Positions 17,172-25,398 of a DNA stretch of 45,065 bases are shown one piece after another. The translations under genes were made by a program, and so were the position numbers. How positions within the stretch are numbered: position 1 is the stretch's first letter; each line of letters starts with the position of its first letter. The notes beneath the pieces were generated by a model. The model ran no database searches. It was not told the origin of the DNA and saw only the letters and a list, made by a program, of their open reading frames with translations. The stretch spans positions 1 to 45,065 of the forward strand of contig DGQR01000049.1 of assembly GCA_002390825.1 (NCBI GenBank), given 5' to 3'. This DNA comes from Rhodoferax sp. UBA4409 (GTDB taxonomy: Bacteria; Pseudomonadota; Gammaproteobacteria; Burkholderiales; Burkholderiaceae_C).

Positions 17172-18290
17172 ATGCCCATGAACCCAGACAAGCAAACCGG
17201 CGCTAACTTCGCGGCCAATTTGCAGGCCGCTATACCTGTGGCCGCCAGCGCGCCCGAGCCAGTGCCTTTCCCCTTCACCGCACTGGTGGGCCAGCAGGCC
17301 TTGCAGCGCGCGCTGCTATTGGTGACGGTAGACCCCGGCATTGGTGGGGTGCTCATTGGCGGGCCGCGTGGCACGGCCAAGTCCACCGCCGCACGTGCGC
17401 TGGCCGCCTTGTTGCCGCAGGCTCCGTTTGTCACCCTGCCGCTGGCTGCCAGCCTGGAGCAGCTGGTTGGCACACTCAGTATTGAAGACGCCTTGCAAAG
17501 CGGCGCGGTGCGCCTCTCGCCCGGCTTGGTGGCGCGGGCGCACCAAGGCGTGCTATATGTGGACGAGGTGAATTTGCTGCCCGACGCGCTGGTCGACGCC
17601 TTGCTGGACGTGGCTGCCAGCGGCGTCAACACCGTGGAGCGCGACGGCATTTCGCAGCGCCACGCCGCGCGCTTTGTGCTGGTGGGCACCATGAACCCGG
17701 AGGAGGGCGAACTGCGCCCCCAGCTGCTGGACCGCTTTGGCCTCTCGGTGTGGCTACACAACCCTACGGACGCAGCGCAGCGCCAGCAGATCGTGCGCAG
17801 CCGCTTGCTGTTTGACGCCGACCCGAGCGCGGTAGCCGAGAGCCATGCCGACGCATTGCAAAACCTGGCCGCCAGCGTGCTGGATGCGCAAGCTCTGTTG
17901 CCCCGCGTGCAGTGGCCGGACGACGCACTGGCCCACGCCGGTGCGCTGGCGCTGGCCGCCGGGGTGGACGGGGTGCGGGCCGATTTGGTGATGCTGCGCG
18001 CCGCCCGTGCATCTGCCGCGCTGGACGGGCGTGATGCGGTGACAGTGGCCGATGTGGATGCCGTGGCCGAGCTGGCCTTGCACCACCGCCGGCAGGCTGG
18101 GGCGCAGCCACCCGCGCCACAAGCTGCTCAAAAGCCACAACCGCCCACCCAAGGTCAAGACTGCAGCACCGCGCAGCCGGAGTCGGCTGGAACTGGCAGT
18201 GCCGATGGCGATTGGGGCGCCATGCCCCCCGTGCCTGTGGGTACCGTGCGGCCTGCAGTTGCAGGAGTGCTCCCGCCAAAAAAAGCCTGA
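17172..18290 (+). CDS. chlD: Cobaltochelatase small subunit, zero-frame product of chlD (ChlI-like AAA+)
   Basis: An AAA+ ATPase that drives metal insertion by CobN. The 372-residue zero-frame product has Walker A GGPRGTAKST at about residue 61, Walker B GVLYVDEVNLLPD, the ChlI signature VGTMNPEEGELRPQLLDRFGL, and a Pro/Gln-rich linker that ends in VLPPKKA. There is no separate chlI gene in the window. The last codons, AAA AAA GCC TGA, form a slippery stop. A -1 shift here continues into the VWA domain (18284-18988), giving a 605-residue ChlD. Start ATG 17172 (17178 also possible). Confidence 0.9.
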   Translation: MPMNPDKQTGANFAANLQAAIPVAASAPEPVPFPFTALVGQQALQRALLLVTVDPGIGGVLIGGPRGTAKSTAARALAALLPQAPFVTLPLAASLEQLVGTLSIEDALQSGAVRLSPGLVARAHQGVLYVDEVNLLPDALVDALLDVAASGVNTVERDGISQRHAARFVLVGTMNPEEGELRPQLLDRFGLSVWLHNPTDAAQRQQIVRSRLLFDADPSAVAESHADALQNLAASVLDAQALLPRVQWPDDALAHAGALALAAGVDGVRADLVMLRAARASAALDGRDAVTVADVDAVAELALHHRRQAGAQPPAPQAAQKPQPPTQGQDCSTAQPESAGTGSADGDWGAMPPVPVGTVRPAVAGVLPPKKA

Positions 18291-18338
18291 GCCACCCCGG
18301 CCCCGCGCCCCTAAGTGCGGCGCGCGGCGGGCGGTGGC
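18263..18338 (+). promoter_or_regulatory. Programmed -1 ribosomal frameshift signal in chlD
   Basis: Three elements are in the right order and spacing. An internal Shine-Dalgarno AGGAG (18263-18267) lies 10 bases before the A-AAA-AAA slippery heptamer (18278-18284). The zero-frame stop TGA is at 18288-18290. Six bases after the heptamer a stem-loop begins: GCCACC 18291-18296 pairs with GGTGGC 18333-18338, and CGCGCC 18304-18309 with GGCGCG 18319-18324, with further pairs between. This is the arrangement of the dnaX frameshift cassette. Confidence 0.82.
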
Positions 18339-18988
18339 GCACTGCAGCCTTGCCAGCCGGTGCCCATGCACCTGCGGTAGCTGTGCGCGCGCCATCCGGC
18401 CCAGCAACACAACGCGGCGCCATCGCTTGGCTGCCCACCCTTCAAGCCAAAGGCCGCAATGCCTTGGCCGCACAGCACCTGCGCTGGCGCGAGCCCCAAG
18501 CCAAGCCATCCACCTTGCATTTGCTACTGCTAGACACCTCCGGCTCCATGCGCCAAGGCGGCCGCCTGGCGCGGGCCAAAGGCTACGCAGCCCAAGTGCT
18601 GGAGCAAGCCGCCCGCGCGGGCGACCATGTGGCGCTGCTGTGCTTTGGCGGGCAGGGCGTGGAGGTGCTGGTGTCCCCCGGCCCCGCACGCCGCGCCGCC
18701 GCAGTGCGCGTGCAACAGCGTGGCGGCGGTGGCGGCACGCCTTTGGCGCAAGCTTTGGCTGCCGCTGACAATCTGATGGCCCAACACCGCCGCGTGCGCG
18801 GTACTAACGCCAGTACTGCTTCTAACGTTCTATGGTTGCTGACCGATGGCCGCACCTTGGAGCAACCGCGCGCTCCACAGGGCGCGGATCAGCTGGTGGT
18901 GGTGGACTTTGAAGACGCAAAGGTCAGGGTCGGGCGCTGTGCCGATTGGGCGAAGCGCTGGGGTGCGGAGTACCGCGGGGCTGACTAG
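18284..18988 (+). CDS. chlD: VWA extension of ChlD in the -1 frame (reached by frameshift from 17172)
   Basis: Codes for the medium-subunit part: 234 residues after the slip, with an Ala/Arg-rich segment and LRWRE, then a von Willebrand A domain. Its MIDAS is DTSGSM, followed by a conserved Thr (GGGGGTPLAQ) and LWLLTDGRT. An independent start is hard to find: the open frame begins at a TTG at 18212 with no good ribosome site and translates an implausible Cys/Arg-rich overlap with chlD. Full ChlD is best written as join(17172..18284,18284..18988), 605 residues, normal for ChlD/BchD. Confidence 0.82.
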   Translation, partial: SLSHPGPAPLSAARGGRWRTAALPAGAHAPAVAVRAPSGPATQRGAIAWLPTLQAKGRNALAAQHLRWREPQAKPSTLHLLLLDTSGSMRQGGRLARAKGYAAQVLEQAARAGDHVALLCFGGQGVEVLVSPGPARRAAAVRVQQRGGGGGTPLAQALAAADNLMAQHRRVRGTNASTASNVLWLLTDGRTLEQPRAPQGADQLVVVDFEDAKVRVGRCADWAKRWGAEYRGAD

Positions 18989-19047
18989 ATGCTATGGAAT
19001 TAGGAGCTGCTTGCGGATTTAGAACCTGGGCTAGAGGCTGATTTGAT
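18989..19047 (-). repeat. Double-hairpin dispersed repeat, copy F (inverted)
   Basis: Starting directly after the chlD TAG, GCTATGGAATTAGGAGCTGC, a GCGG middle and then GGGCTAGAGGCTGATTTGAT read as the reverse complement of the copies at 1768 and 31706. It marks the left edge of the AT-richer insert. Confidence 0.6.
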
Positions 19048-19858
19048 AAAGAAGATAGCAACATGCTGCCATCCGACGTTGCCGTGGAGCACGCCAGTGT
19101 GCCGAGCGGCAAGGTCCCCGCTGTGACTCCGATCACGAAATTGCTCCCCACCTACATTAAGCCTGGCTTACCGTTTTAGCTTGCGGTGAAGGGGGTGGAT
19201 GTGGCGAAGGAGGCTACTCGGGAGTTGGAGACGGCGTTGTTCAGGACGGGCGTTACGCTATGGAAATGTTATTGAGATTGAAGCTGTATGTGTATTTTTT
19301 GCGAGCCCCACAGCTTTCTTCGAATCGCAGTCGTAGGTTGCCAGGTAGCGTCATTCGCTACTCTTTGAGATTGGGATCTCTTTGCATAACATGAGGAGTC
19401 GACTTCCCATGTTTTGCAGCCAAAAGCTTGGAATTGCGACTCGATTCCAACTATAGCGGACCTCTGTCAACTCGAATTCATGTGCAGATAGCGGCCTTAA
19501 TGTTGGCCAAATTGATGGGTTCGACGAACCGCCGGAATGTCGAGATTGCATGTTCGGCGTGTGCAATACCAATGACTGTTTCTGTCTGACTTTCTGACGG
19601 TACAACCCAAATGCGGTGGCTTCAATGCTCTATAACCTCCGTTCGACAATGTCCGCTTGGCAGGCTGCATTCTCCAGGTCGGCGTTGCGCTCAGGGATCC
19701 AGCCGGCAAGCGTACTCAATAGGACATACGACAAGTGCTGGTAGCGTCGAGCATGTTGTAAATCAAATGCACCAATAAGTTTTGGGATACGGGATGTGGC
19801 GCGACAATAAGGCCACTCCTTAGACGTGCGAGACGGCAGCTATTTTTCGAGAACTCTT
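19048..19858. other. Non-coding or decayed region before the methyltransferase cassette
   Basis: No convincing gene in about 800 bases. A short frame from ATG 19063 to TAG 19179 (38 codons) continues in the same frame past the stop for about 30 more codons, suggesting a degraded gene, but I cannot identify it. Minus-strand frames at 19351-19605 and 19497-19709 have Arg/Cys-rich compositions typical of spurious translation. Base composition drifts from GC-rich to AT-richer toward the cassette. Confidence 0.4.
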
Positions 19859-20968
19859 ATGGCCACAAAAATTGAATACGCATCAGTAGACGACCTGTAC
19901 CTCGATCCGACAAACCCACGGCTTGGTCGAAAGGTCGCCTCCAATACGCTCAAGCAGGACAAGATTCTTGAGGTAATGCAAGGCTGGACGCTGGACGAGA
20001 TAGCCACATCGTTTTTGGAGAGCGGCTTCTTTCCCCAAGAGGCGCTAATCGTTGTCAAGGAAAAGCTTTACGGGAAAGAGCATCTAGTGGTCGTAGAGGG
20101 CAATCGAAGGCTTGCTACTGTGAAGCTGCTGTGGGCTGCAAAGACGGGCCAATTAAAGAACAAGAAGTGGTCTGATTTATTGGATAGCGGCAATTTGCCA
20201 AACGATTTTTTCGAAAACCTTCCTTATATTCAGGTCGAGTCTAGGGCTAAAGTCTCTGCATACCTCGGCTTTCGACACGTTACCGGAATCAAGGAATGGA
20301 AGCCTGCGGAAAAGGCAGAATATATTGCCAAACTAATTGAGGAGGAAGGCCTTACTTATGATCAGGTAAGACGAAAAATTGGGAGTAAGGCCCCGACTGT
20401 TAGATCTCATTACATTGCGTATCGAGTGCTCACTCAGATGGATGAGGACGAAGACATTGATGTAGAGGAGGTTGAAAAAAAATTTAGCGTTCTGTACTTA
20501 TCACTAAGAAGTGCCGGTGCACAGAAGTACTTGGGTGTCAATTGGAACGCAGATCCTGCTGAAGCGCGCAAGCCGATCAATCCTGGTTATCAAGATAATC
20601 TGAGAAACTATTCAACTTGGCTGTTTGGCAAGGAAAAGAAGGCGCCTCTATTTTCAGACTCCCGTCATGTCGATGATTTTGGAAGAATTCTTGAAAGCGA
20701 GGAGGCCGTTAAGTATCTGGAACGGACGACCGTTCCGGTGTTTGAAGTTGCTCTTCGAAAGTCAGGGGAAGGAGAGCGAAATGTTATTGAGCTTATATCT
20801 TCGGCGTCGGATAATATCCAATTGGCACTGGGCGATGCTCATGTATACAAAAAATCAGACGAAATGCAGCGCGTCGTTCGTCGGTTGGGGGCAGATATTT
20901 TCCAACTACTGAATAGTTTTCCTGCAATTAAGGAGGAGATCTTGGCGGAGGAACGAGATGGCTCTTAA
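19859..20968 (+). CDS. ParB/Srx-fold DNA-binding protein of the modification cassette
   Basis: A 369-residue protein with a ParB-like N-terminal domain: DDLYLDPTNPRL at residues 11-22 and the phosphate-binding box VVEGNRRLATVKLL at 78-91. A helix-turn-helix-like segment follows (EEEGLTYDQVRRKIGSKAPTV, near 165-185). The C-terminal half is unassigned. I prefer ATG 19859 over an in-frame upstream codon because it opens directly on the domain. It overlaps the next gene by 11 bases. Base composition is clearly AT-richer than the cob genes. Function unproven; it may guide or regulate the nuclease/methylase pair. Confidence 0.72.
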   Translation: MATKIEYASVDDLYLDPTNPRLGRKVASNTLKQDKILEVMQGWTLDEIATSFLESGFFPQEALIVVKEKLYGKEHLVVVEGNRRLATVKLLWAAKTGQLKNKKWSDLLDSGNLPNDFFENLPYIQVESRAKVSAYLGFRHVTGIKEWKPAEKAEYIAKLIEEEGLTYDQVRRKIGSKAPTVRSHYIAYRVLTQMDEDEDIDVEEVEKKFSVLYLSLRSAGAQKYLGVNWNADPAEARKPINPGYQDNLRNYSTWLFGKEKKAPLFSDSRHVDDFGRILESEEAVKYLERTTVPVFEVALRKSGEGERNVIELISSASDNIQLALGDAHVYKKSDEMQRVVRRLGADIFQLLNSFPAIKEEILAEERDGS

Positions 20969-21899
20969 ATTGCCGGAACAAGGGATAAGCTACTCGGTTA
21001 AAGAGCACAATAGTCGCTTGGATTTGTTTTGTGACTGGCTAGAAGCCAGTGTTATTTTTTCTGATGAGCCTCTTTATAGATCGGATGTAGTCGACTCGCT
21101 CACGGAGAATGGCATCTACCTTGAGCAAGATTTTGCAAATGCATTTGTTGACGACGCATGGGCAATTGTGGAGCGCCGCTTTCGCCGGTTGGGACACACT
21201 TTGGGCATAGAGACCGACGCCTTGTCGTTCACTGCGACGAAAAAGTGGACTGATTACCCTGCATACAGCTTCTGCGTCTTGTTGTCATGCTTAGGATATC
21301 TTTACCCTAAGTCGTTTAATAAAGATAAATTTCCCATTGTTTATGGCGTACAAGGGTCAATTTTTGAGAAGATTTGTCACGCTGCACTGACTGCCCGTTA
21401 TCCAGGCTGGGTAGTCAAGCGAGTAGGCTGGGCTGCTGACAATCCAGTAAAGCTGAAGGATTGCGTAAACGAAATCACTGCGGAGCTTTTTGAACGAGAG
21501 GGTGCTGAACGGGAGTTGTGGGTTGACTCGCATGCCAATGAAATCGGGCTTGACTTGCTGATGTATAGCTCGTTCGATGACAATTGGCCTTGCATGCCGG
21601 TCATGATGATTCAGTGTGCGTCTGGCAAGGATTGGATCAACAAGAGACGTACCCCTGATTTAAATATCTGGTCAAAAGTAATATCCTTTAATTCTCCGCC
21701 ATCTAAAGGTTTTGCTATGCCCTATGGATTTGTTGATGATAGTGATTTTCGTAAAAATGCCCTCATGGTTCAAGGAATATTTTTTGACCGATATCGCCTG
21801 CTAGATATTAAGGTGAAAAATTGGTTGCCAGATAATATTGGACAAGAGGTAATCGGCTGGATGACCCCTTATGTTGTAGCTATTCCTAGACTTCCTTAG
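20958..21899 (+). CDS. Putative restriction endonuclease-like protein
   Basis: I do not recognise a named family. The 313-residue protein has no signal peptide or membrane segment. Residues 196-225 contain GLDLLMY and MMIQCASGKDW, which could be a PD-(D/E)XK-type core (D199, Q219, K224), with a possible helper Glu at 137 in SIFEKIC. The start overlaps the ParB-like gene and the stop abuts the methyltransferase ATG, so the three are translated as a unit. A nuclease next to a cytosine methyltransferase is the natural expectation; activity is inference. Confidence 0.6.
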   Translation: MALKLPEQGISYSVKEHNSRLDLFCDWLEASVIFSDEPLYRSDVVDSLTENGIYLEQDFANAFVDDAWAIVERRFRRLGHTLGIETDALSFTATKKWTDYPAYSFCVLLSCLGYLYPKSFNKDKFPIVYGVQGSIFEKICHAALTARYPGWVVKRVGWAADNPVKLKDCVNEITAELFEREGAERELWVDSHANEIGLDLLMYSSFDDNWPCMPVMMIQCASGKDWINKRRTPDLNIWSKVISFNSPPSKGFAMPYGFVDDSDFRKNALMVQGIFFDRYRLLDIKVKNWLPDNIGQEVIGWMTPYVVAIPRLP

Positions 21900-23222
21900 A
21901 TGAAATTTCGATTTGTTGATTTGTGTGCCGGTATTGGTGGTTTTCATCAAGCTTTGGAATTGCATGGTGGGCAGTGTGTTTTTGCGTCTGAAATCCAAAG
22001 TGATTTGCAATCGCTCTACGAGAAAAATTTTGGAATTCCTGCGGAGGGAGACCTTTGGAAAATCACACCTCATACCGTTCCAGATCATGAAGTATTGTGT
22101 GCGGGATTTCCATGCCAGCCATTTTCGAAGGCAGGCTTGCAATTGGGATGGAAAGATAAACTGAGAGGAACAGTCTTTCTTCGAATCGCCGAGATTATTG
22201 AGTGCAGGCGTCCGCGATTCATAATTCTTGAGAATGTCGCCAATTTTCTCAACCATGACGACGGCAACACATACAAGAAAGTTGTTGAGACTCTAAGTTC
22301 GTTTGGCTACGATGTTCTTAGTAAGAAACTGTCGCCGCACGAATTTGGTGTGCCGCAAATTCGAGAGCGTTTGTTTATGGTCGCGCACCTTCGGTCGCGA
22401 GGAGGTCTTGATTCATTTAATTGGCCGGAAGAGCACCATGGAGTTCTTGACATTGGTACCGTGCTAGATGTTGCGCCAGCAGATGCGAAGCCGATCACGA
22501 AACAATTGGTTGACTGTATGGAGGTCTGGCAAGAATTCCTTGACCAGTATCCAGTAGACAAAAGGCTGCCATCATTTCCCATCTGGGGGCACGAATTTGG
22601 AGCCGATTACCCTACGTCGCGGGACTCTCTGCATTCATACACTGTCAACGAACTATGTAGCTTTAAGGGTGCTTTCGGGCGCCAACTTTCTGGACACAGT
22701 ATGGCCGAAATTCTCGAGGGCGTACCAAGCTATTCGCGAACCTTAAAGGGCTGTTTTCCGGCGTGGAAGCAATCATTCATCCGCCAAAACAGAGAACTGT
22801 TTCAGCAGAACTACCAGTGGATCGAGCCATGGATGGAGAAGCTCAAGCAGTTTCCGTCATCTTTGCAGAAGTTGGAGTGGAACTGCCAGGGTGAGGTTCG
22901 AGATTTGACGAAACATGTGCTTCAGGTTCGCGCATCAGGATTGCGAGTGAAACGCAGATCGACTGCCCCTGCACTGGTTGCGATGACAACCACGCAGACG
23001 CCCATCATCGGTTGGGAGTCGCGGTATATGACTCTGAAAGAGTGCAAGAGGCTGCAGTCGATGGATGATTTGCAATACCTTCCCGAGGCTGAGGGTGCGG
23101 CATTCAAGGCGCTGGGCAATGCCGTAAATGTCAAAGTAGTAGGTGAAGTTGCGCGTTGCCTGTTTGCCTTGACGGGCGGCGCGGATGGCATTCAGGTCGA
23201 CAACCTGAAGCTCGCAGCTTAA
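21900..23222 (+). CDS. DNA (cytosine-5-)-methyltransferase
   Basis: Transfers methyl from S-adenosylmethionine to cytosine C5 at an unknown site. Ordered motifs: I FVDLCAGIGGFHQAL (6-20), IV GFPCQPFSKAG with the catalytic Cys at about 72, VI ENV (111-113), VIII QIRERLFMV (153-161), and X GNAVNVKVVGEVARCL near the C-terminus. The target-recognition region is about residues 200-340. Length 440. The ATG directly follows the upstream TAG. It looks like the protective half of a type II restriction system; the AT-rich codon use indicates transfer. Confidence 0.93.
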   Translation: MKFRFVDLCAGIGGFHQALELHGGQCVFASEIQSDLQSLYEKNFGIPAEGDLWKITPHTVPDHEVLCAGFPCQPFSKAGLQLGWKDKLRGTVFLRIAEIIECRRPRFIILENVANFLNHDDGNTYKKVVETLSSFGYDVLSKKLSPHEFGVPQIRERLFMVAHLRSRGGLDSFNWPEEHHGVLDIGTVLDVAPADAKPITKQLVDCMEVWQEFLDQYPVDKRLPSFPIWGHEFGADYPTSRDSLHSYTVNELCSFKGAFGRQLSGHSMAEILEGVPSYSRTLKGCFPAWKQSFIRQNRELFQQNYQWIEPWMEKLKQFPSSLQKLEWNCQGEVRDLTKHVLQVRASGLRVKRRSTAPALVAMTTTQTPIIGWESRYMTLKECKRLQSMDDLQYLPEAEGAAFKALGNAVNVKVVGEVARCLFALTGGADGIQVDNLKLAA

Positions 23223-23371
23223 TTCTTTGCCGCGCTGGCAGCTAGGCCAGCGCCTCCGATGGCGTCTTCTATTTGGAAGCTTGCCGCCAATCGACCTGCC
23301 CCTGCAGGCGCTTGCAATAGACAGTTCCTAGGCCCAAGCGGGATTCGGTGTTGCGTCGCTATACCCGTCTG
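23223..23371. other. Spacer between methyltransferase and cobF, with a hairpin
   Basis: Holds an 8-base perfect inverted repeat (23232-23239 with 23246-23253, six-base loop) right after the methyltransferase stop. It has no T-run, so it is only a possible terminator for the cassette. The rest, up to the end of cobF on the other strand, shows no gene. Confidence 0.4.
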
Positions 23372-24157
23372 TCAGGTATTCGCCCGCCTCATCAAATAAA
23401 TATCCATCACCCACCCATGCGCCGCGCGCGCGGCTTGGCGTTCCGCCTGAATCCGCTCGCTCACTTCGGCCAGCGGCCCGGCGATGCAGATCTGTTGGGG
23501 CATGCCCAGGTAGGCGCCCCACCAGATGGTGATGCCTTCGGGCGGCAGGTGTTGGAAGGCGCAATGGCCGTCCAGCATCACGGCGATGGTGTCGGCGCTC
23601 TCGGGCCAGCCGTGGTCGCGCAGTTGGCGGCCGGTGGTGATGGTGACCGGGGCGTTGATGTCGTTGAGCGCAATGGCGTGGGCGGCGGTCAGCGCTTGCA
23701 GCGCGGTGATGCCGGGCACCACCGACACCGTCAGCGGCAGTTGCAGTGCCAGCCGGTCTGCAACGCGCAGGGTGCTGTCATACAACGACGGGTCGCCCCA
23801 CACCAGCAGGGCCACGCGCCCACCCTCGGGCAAGTGCGCGCGGATTTTCGCCAGCCACACCTCGGCAATGGCGTCATGCCAGCGGTTGACGGCGCCGGGG
23901 TAGTCCGGGTCGTGCGCGTCGCGCACCGGCATGTCGAACTGCACCACCTGCGTGGCGGGGTTGCTGACCAACTCTTCGCACAACGCCAGCCGTAGCTCGG
24001 CCAGGTCGGCTTTGCCTTCGCCTTTTTGCGGCACCAGGATGAGATCCGCCGCGTTCAGCGCTTTCACGCCCTGGCGGGTGACGTGGTCGGGGTTGCCGGT
24101 GCCAATGCCGACCAGGCAAAGTTCAACCTGTTTGGCCACCTTCATGTCCGCAGTCAT
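23372..24157 (-). CDS. cobF: Precorrin-6A synthase (deacetylating)
   Basis: Methylates C1 of precorrin-5 with loss of the C2-derived acetyl group as acetate, in the aerobic route. It is a 261-residue tetrapyrrole methylase: VELCLVGIGTGNPDHVT near the N-terminus, LLVWGDPSLYDSTLRVADRL mid-protein and VVPGITALQAL after it. CobF-specific parts are LILVPQKGEGKADLAELR and NAPVTITTGRQLR. The start overlaps the cobM stop (ATGA at 24157-24154). Its presence indicates the oxygen-dependent pathway. Confidence 0.95.
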   Translation of the reverse strand: MTADMKVAKQVELCLVGIGTGNPDHVTRQGVKALNAADLILVPQKGEGKADLAELRLALCEELVSNPATQVVQFDMPVRDAHDPDYPGAVNRWHDAIAEVWLAKIRAHLPEGGRVALLVWGDPSLYDSTLRVADRLALQLPLTVSVVPGITALQALTAAHAIALNDINAPVTITTGRQLRDHGWPESADTIAVMLDGHCAFQHLPPEGITIWWGAYLGMPQQICIAGPLAEVSERIQAERQAARAAHGWVMDIYLMRRANT

Positions 24158-24951
24158 TCGGTGCCTGCCGGGAAGCGCGGCGCGGTGCCCAGCGGGCGGT
24201 AGCGGCGGTCGTAGTCGCCGGCGTACAGGCGGCTGTGGGCAAAGTCGCCTTCGCCCAAGTTTTGACCCAGCGTGTGGCCCACCAATATCAATGCCGTGCG
24301 CTCCATGCCTTCGCCAATGGCTGCTTCGATGGTGGCCAACGTGGCGCGCACCACGCGTTCGTCCGGCCAGCTGGCACGCCAGACCACGGCCACCGGGCAG
24401 TCTGCGCCGTAGTGGGGCGACAGCTCGGCCACTACGCGCGGCAACACATGGATAGACAGGTGAATCGCCAGCACCGCCTGCGTGGCCGCAAAGTTGGCCA
24501 GCGACTCGGTGTCAGGCATGGCCGATGCGCGGCCCGAAGTGCGGGTGAGCACCACCGATTGGCTCAGGCCCGGCAGCGTCAGCTCGGCTTCCAGCGTGGC
24601 AGCGGCGGCGGCAAAAGATGGCACGCCCGGCGTCACAGTGTAGGGAATGCCCAGCGCGCGCAAGCCGCGCAGCTGCTCGCCCATGGCCGACCACACCGAC
24701 AAGTCGCCGGAATGCAGGCGAGCCACGTCTTGCCCGGCGGTGTGCGCAGTGCGGATTTCCTCAAAAATTTGCTCCAGCGACAGGGGCGCGGTGTTGACGA
24801 TGCGCGCACCGGGCGGGCAGTGGGCCAACACGCCCTCGGGCACCAGCGAGCCGGCGTACAGGCAGACAGGGCTGGCAGCAATCAGGTCGCGCCCGCGCAG
24901 GGTCAAAAGGTCGGGTGCGCCGGGGCCGGCGCCAATGAAGTGAACAGTCAT
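24154..24951 (-). CDS. cobM: Precorrin-4 C11-methyltransferase
   Basis: S-adenosylmethionine-dependent methylation at C11. Length 265. HFIGAGPGAPDLLTLRGRDL opens the class III methylase fold; ARLHSGDLSVWSAMGEQ and VTPGVPSFAAAAATLEAELTLP are CobM/CbiF signatures, and VVLTRTSGRAS follows. The frame is open far upstream, but ATG 24951 is chosen because it opens the fold and overlaps the cobE stop (ATGA). cobF follows with the same overlap, so the three are coupled. Confidence 0.96.
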   Translation of the reverse strand: MTVHFIGAGPGAPDLLTLRGRDLIAASPVCLYAGSLVPEGVLAHCPPGARIVNTAPLSLEQIFEEIRTAHTAGQDVARLHSGDLSVWSAMGEQLRGLRALGIPYTVTPGVPSFAAAAATLEAELTLPGLSQSVVLTRTSGRASAMPDTESLANFAATQAVLAIHLSIHVLPRVVAELSPHYGADCPVAVVWRASWPDERVVRATLATIEAAIGEGMERTALILVGHTLGQNLGEGDFAHSRLYAGDYDRRYRPLGTAPRFPAGTE

Positions 24952-25355
24952 GGGGAGGTATTTTGTATCGAAGCCAAAGCGGCTGTTGCCATGCGGTCGA
25001 AGCTGATGCTGCGGCGGCCCAGCAGGCTTGCGCCGGGGCCAGCCGCTGCGAGTGCAGCCGCCTCGGCAACGCTGTGGGCGCCATAGCGTTCGGGCACATG
25101 GGCACTGGGCGCAGCAGACTGCTCGGCCAGCGCGGGCAGGAGGATTGGGTGGATGGAGACTTGCAATTCGGCCGCAAGTTGCAGCAGGGCGGGGTGATGG
25201 GCTTTGTCTGCTGCAGTGGCGAGCGCGCTGAGTTGGGCTAGGGTGATAGGCCGGCCGTGCTCTGTGGACGCAAGTTCCAGAGCGGCCTGCAAGGCGCTGC
25301 GCATTGAGCCTGCTTCGCATCCGGCTCTAAAGCCCAAGCCCGCCACCAGCTTCAT
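24948..25355 (-). CDS. cobE: CobE / CbiG C-terminal domain protein
   Basis: A 135-residue protein homologous to the C-terminal part of CbiG. KLVAGLGFRAGCE at the N-terminus, the LATAADKAHHPALLQLA segment and a Ser/Ala-rich end are typical. In the aerobic pathway CobE is required but its reaction is not settled; a role in binding or channelling intermediates has been proposed. Located 43 bases after cobL and overlapping cobM. Confidence 0.88.
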   Translation of the reverse strand: MKLVAGLGFRAGCEAGSMRSALQAALELASTEHGRPITLAQLSALATAADKAHHPALLQLAAELQVSIHPILLPALAEQSAAPSAHVPERYGAHSVAEAAALAAAGPGASLLGRRSISFDRMATAALASIQNTSP

Positions 25356-25398
25356 GCGGGCAAGTCATTCAAGTGGGGCGCCGCCAAGCGAGAGCGGT

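Noticed and set aside
18212..18988. A separate VWA gene starting at TTG 18212
   Set aside because: The first 25-30 codons give a Cys/Arg-rich sequence overlapping the conserved chlD linker, there is no suitable ribosome site, and the frameshift signal explains the frame better.
19351..19709. Small minus-strand genes before the methyltransferase cassette
   Set aside because: No ribosome site, Arg/Cys-rich translation and no recognisable family.
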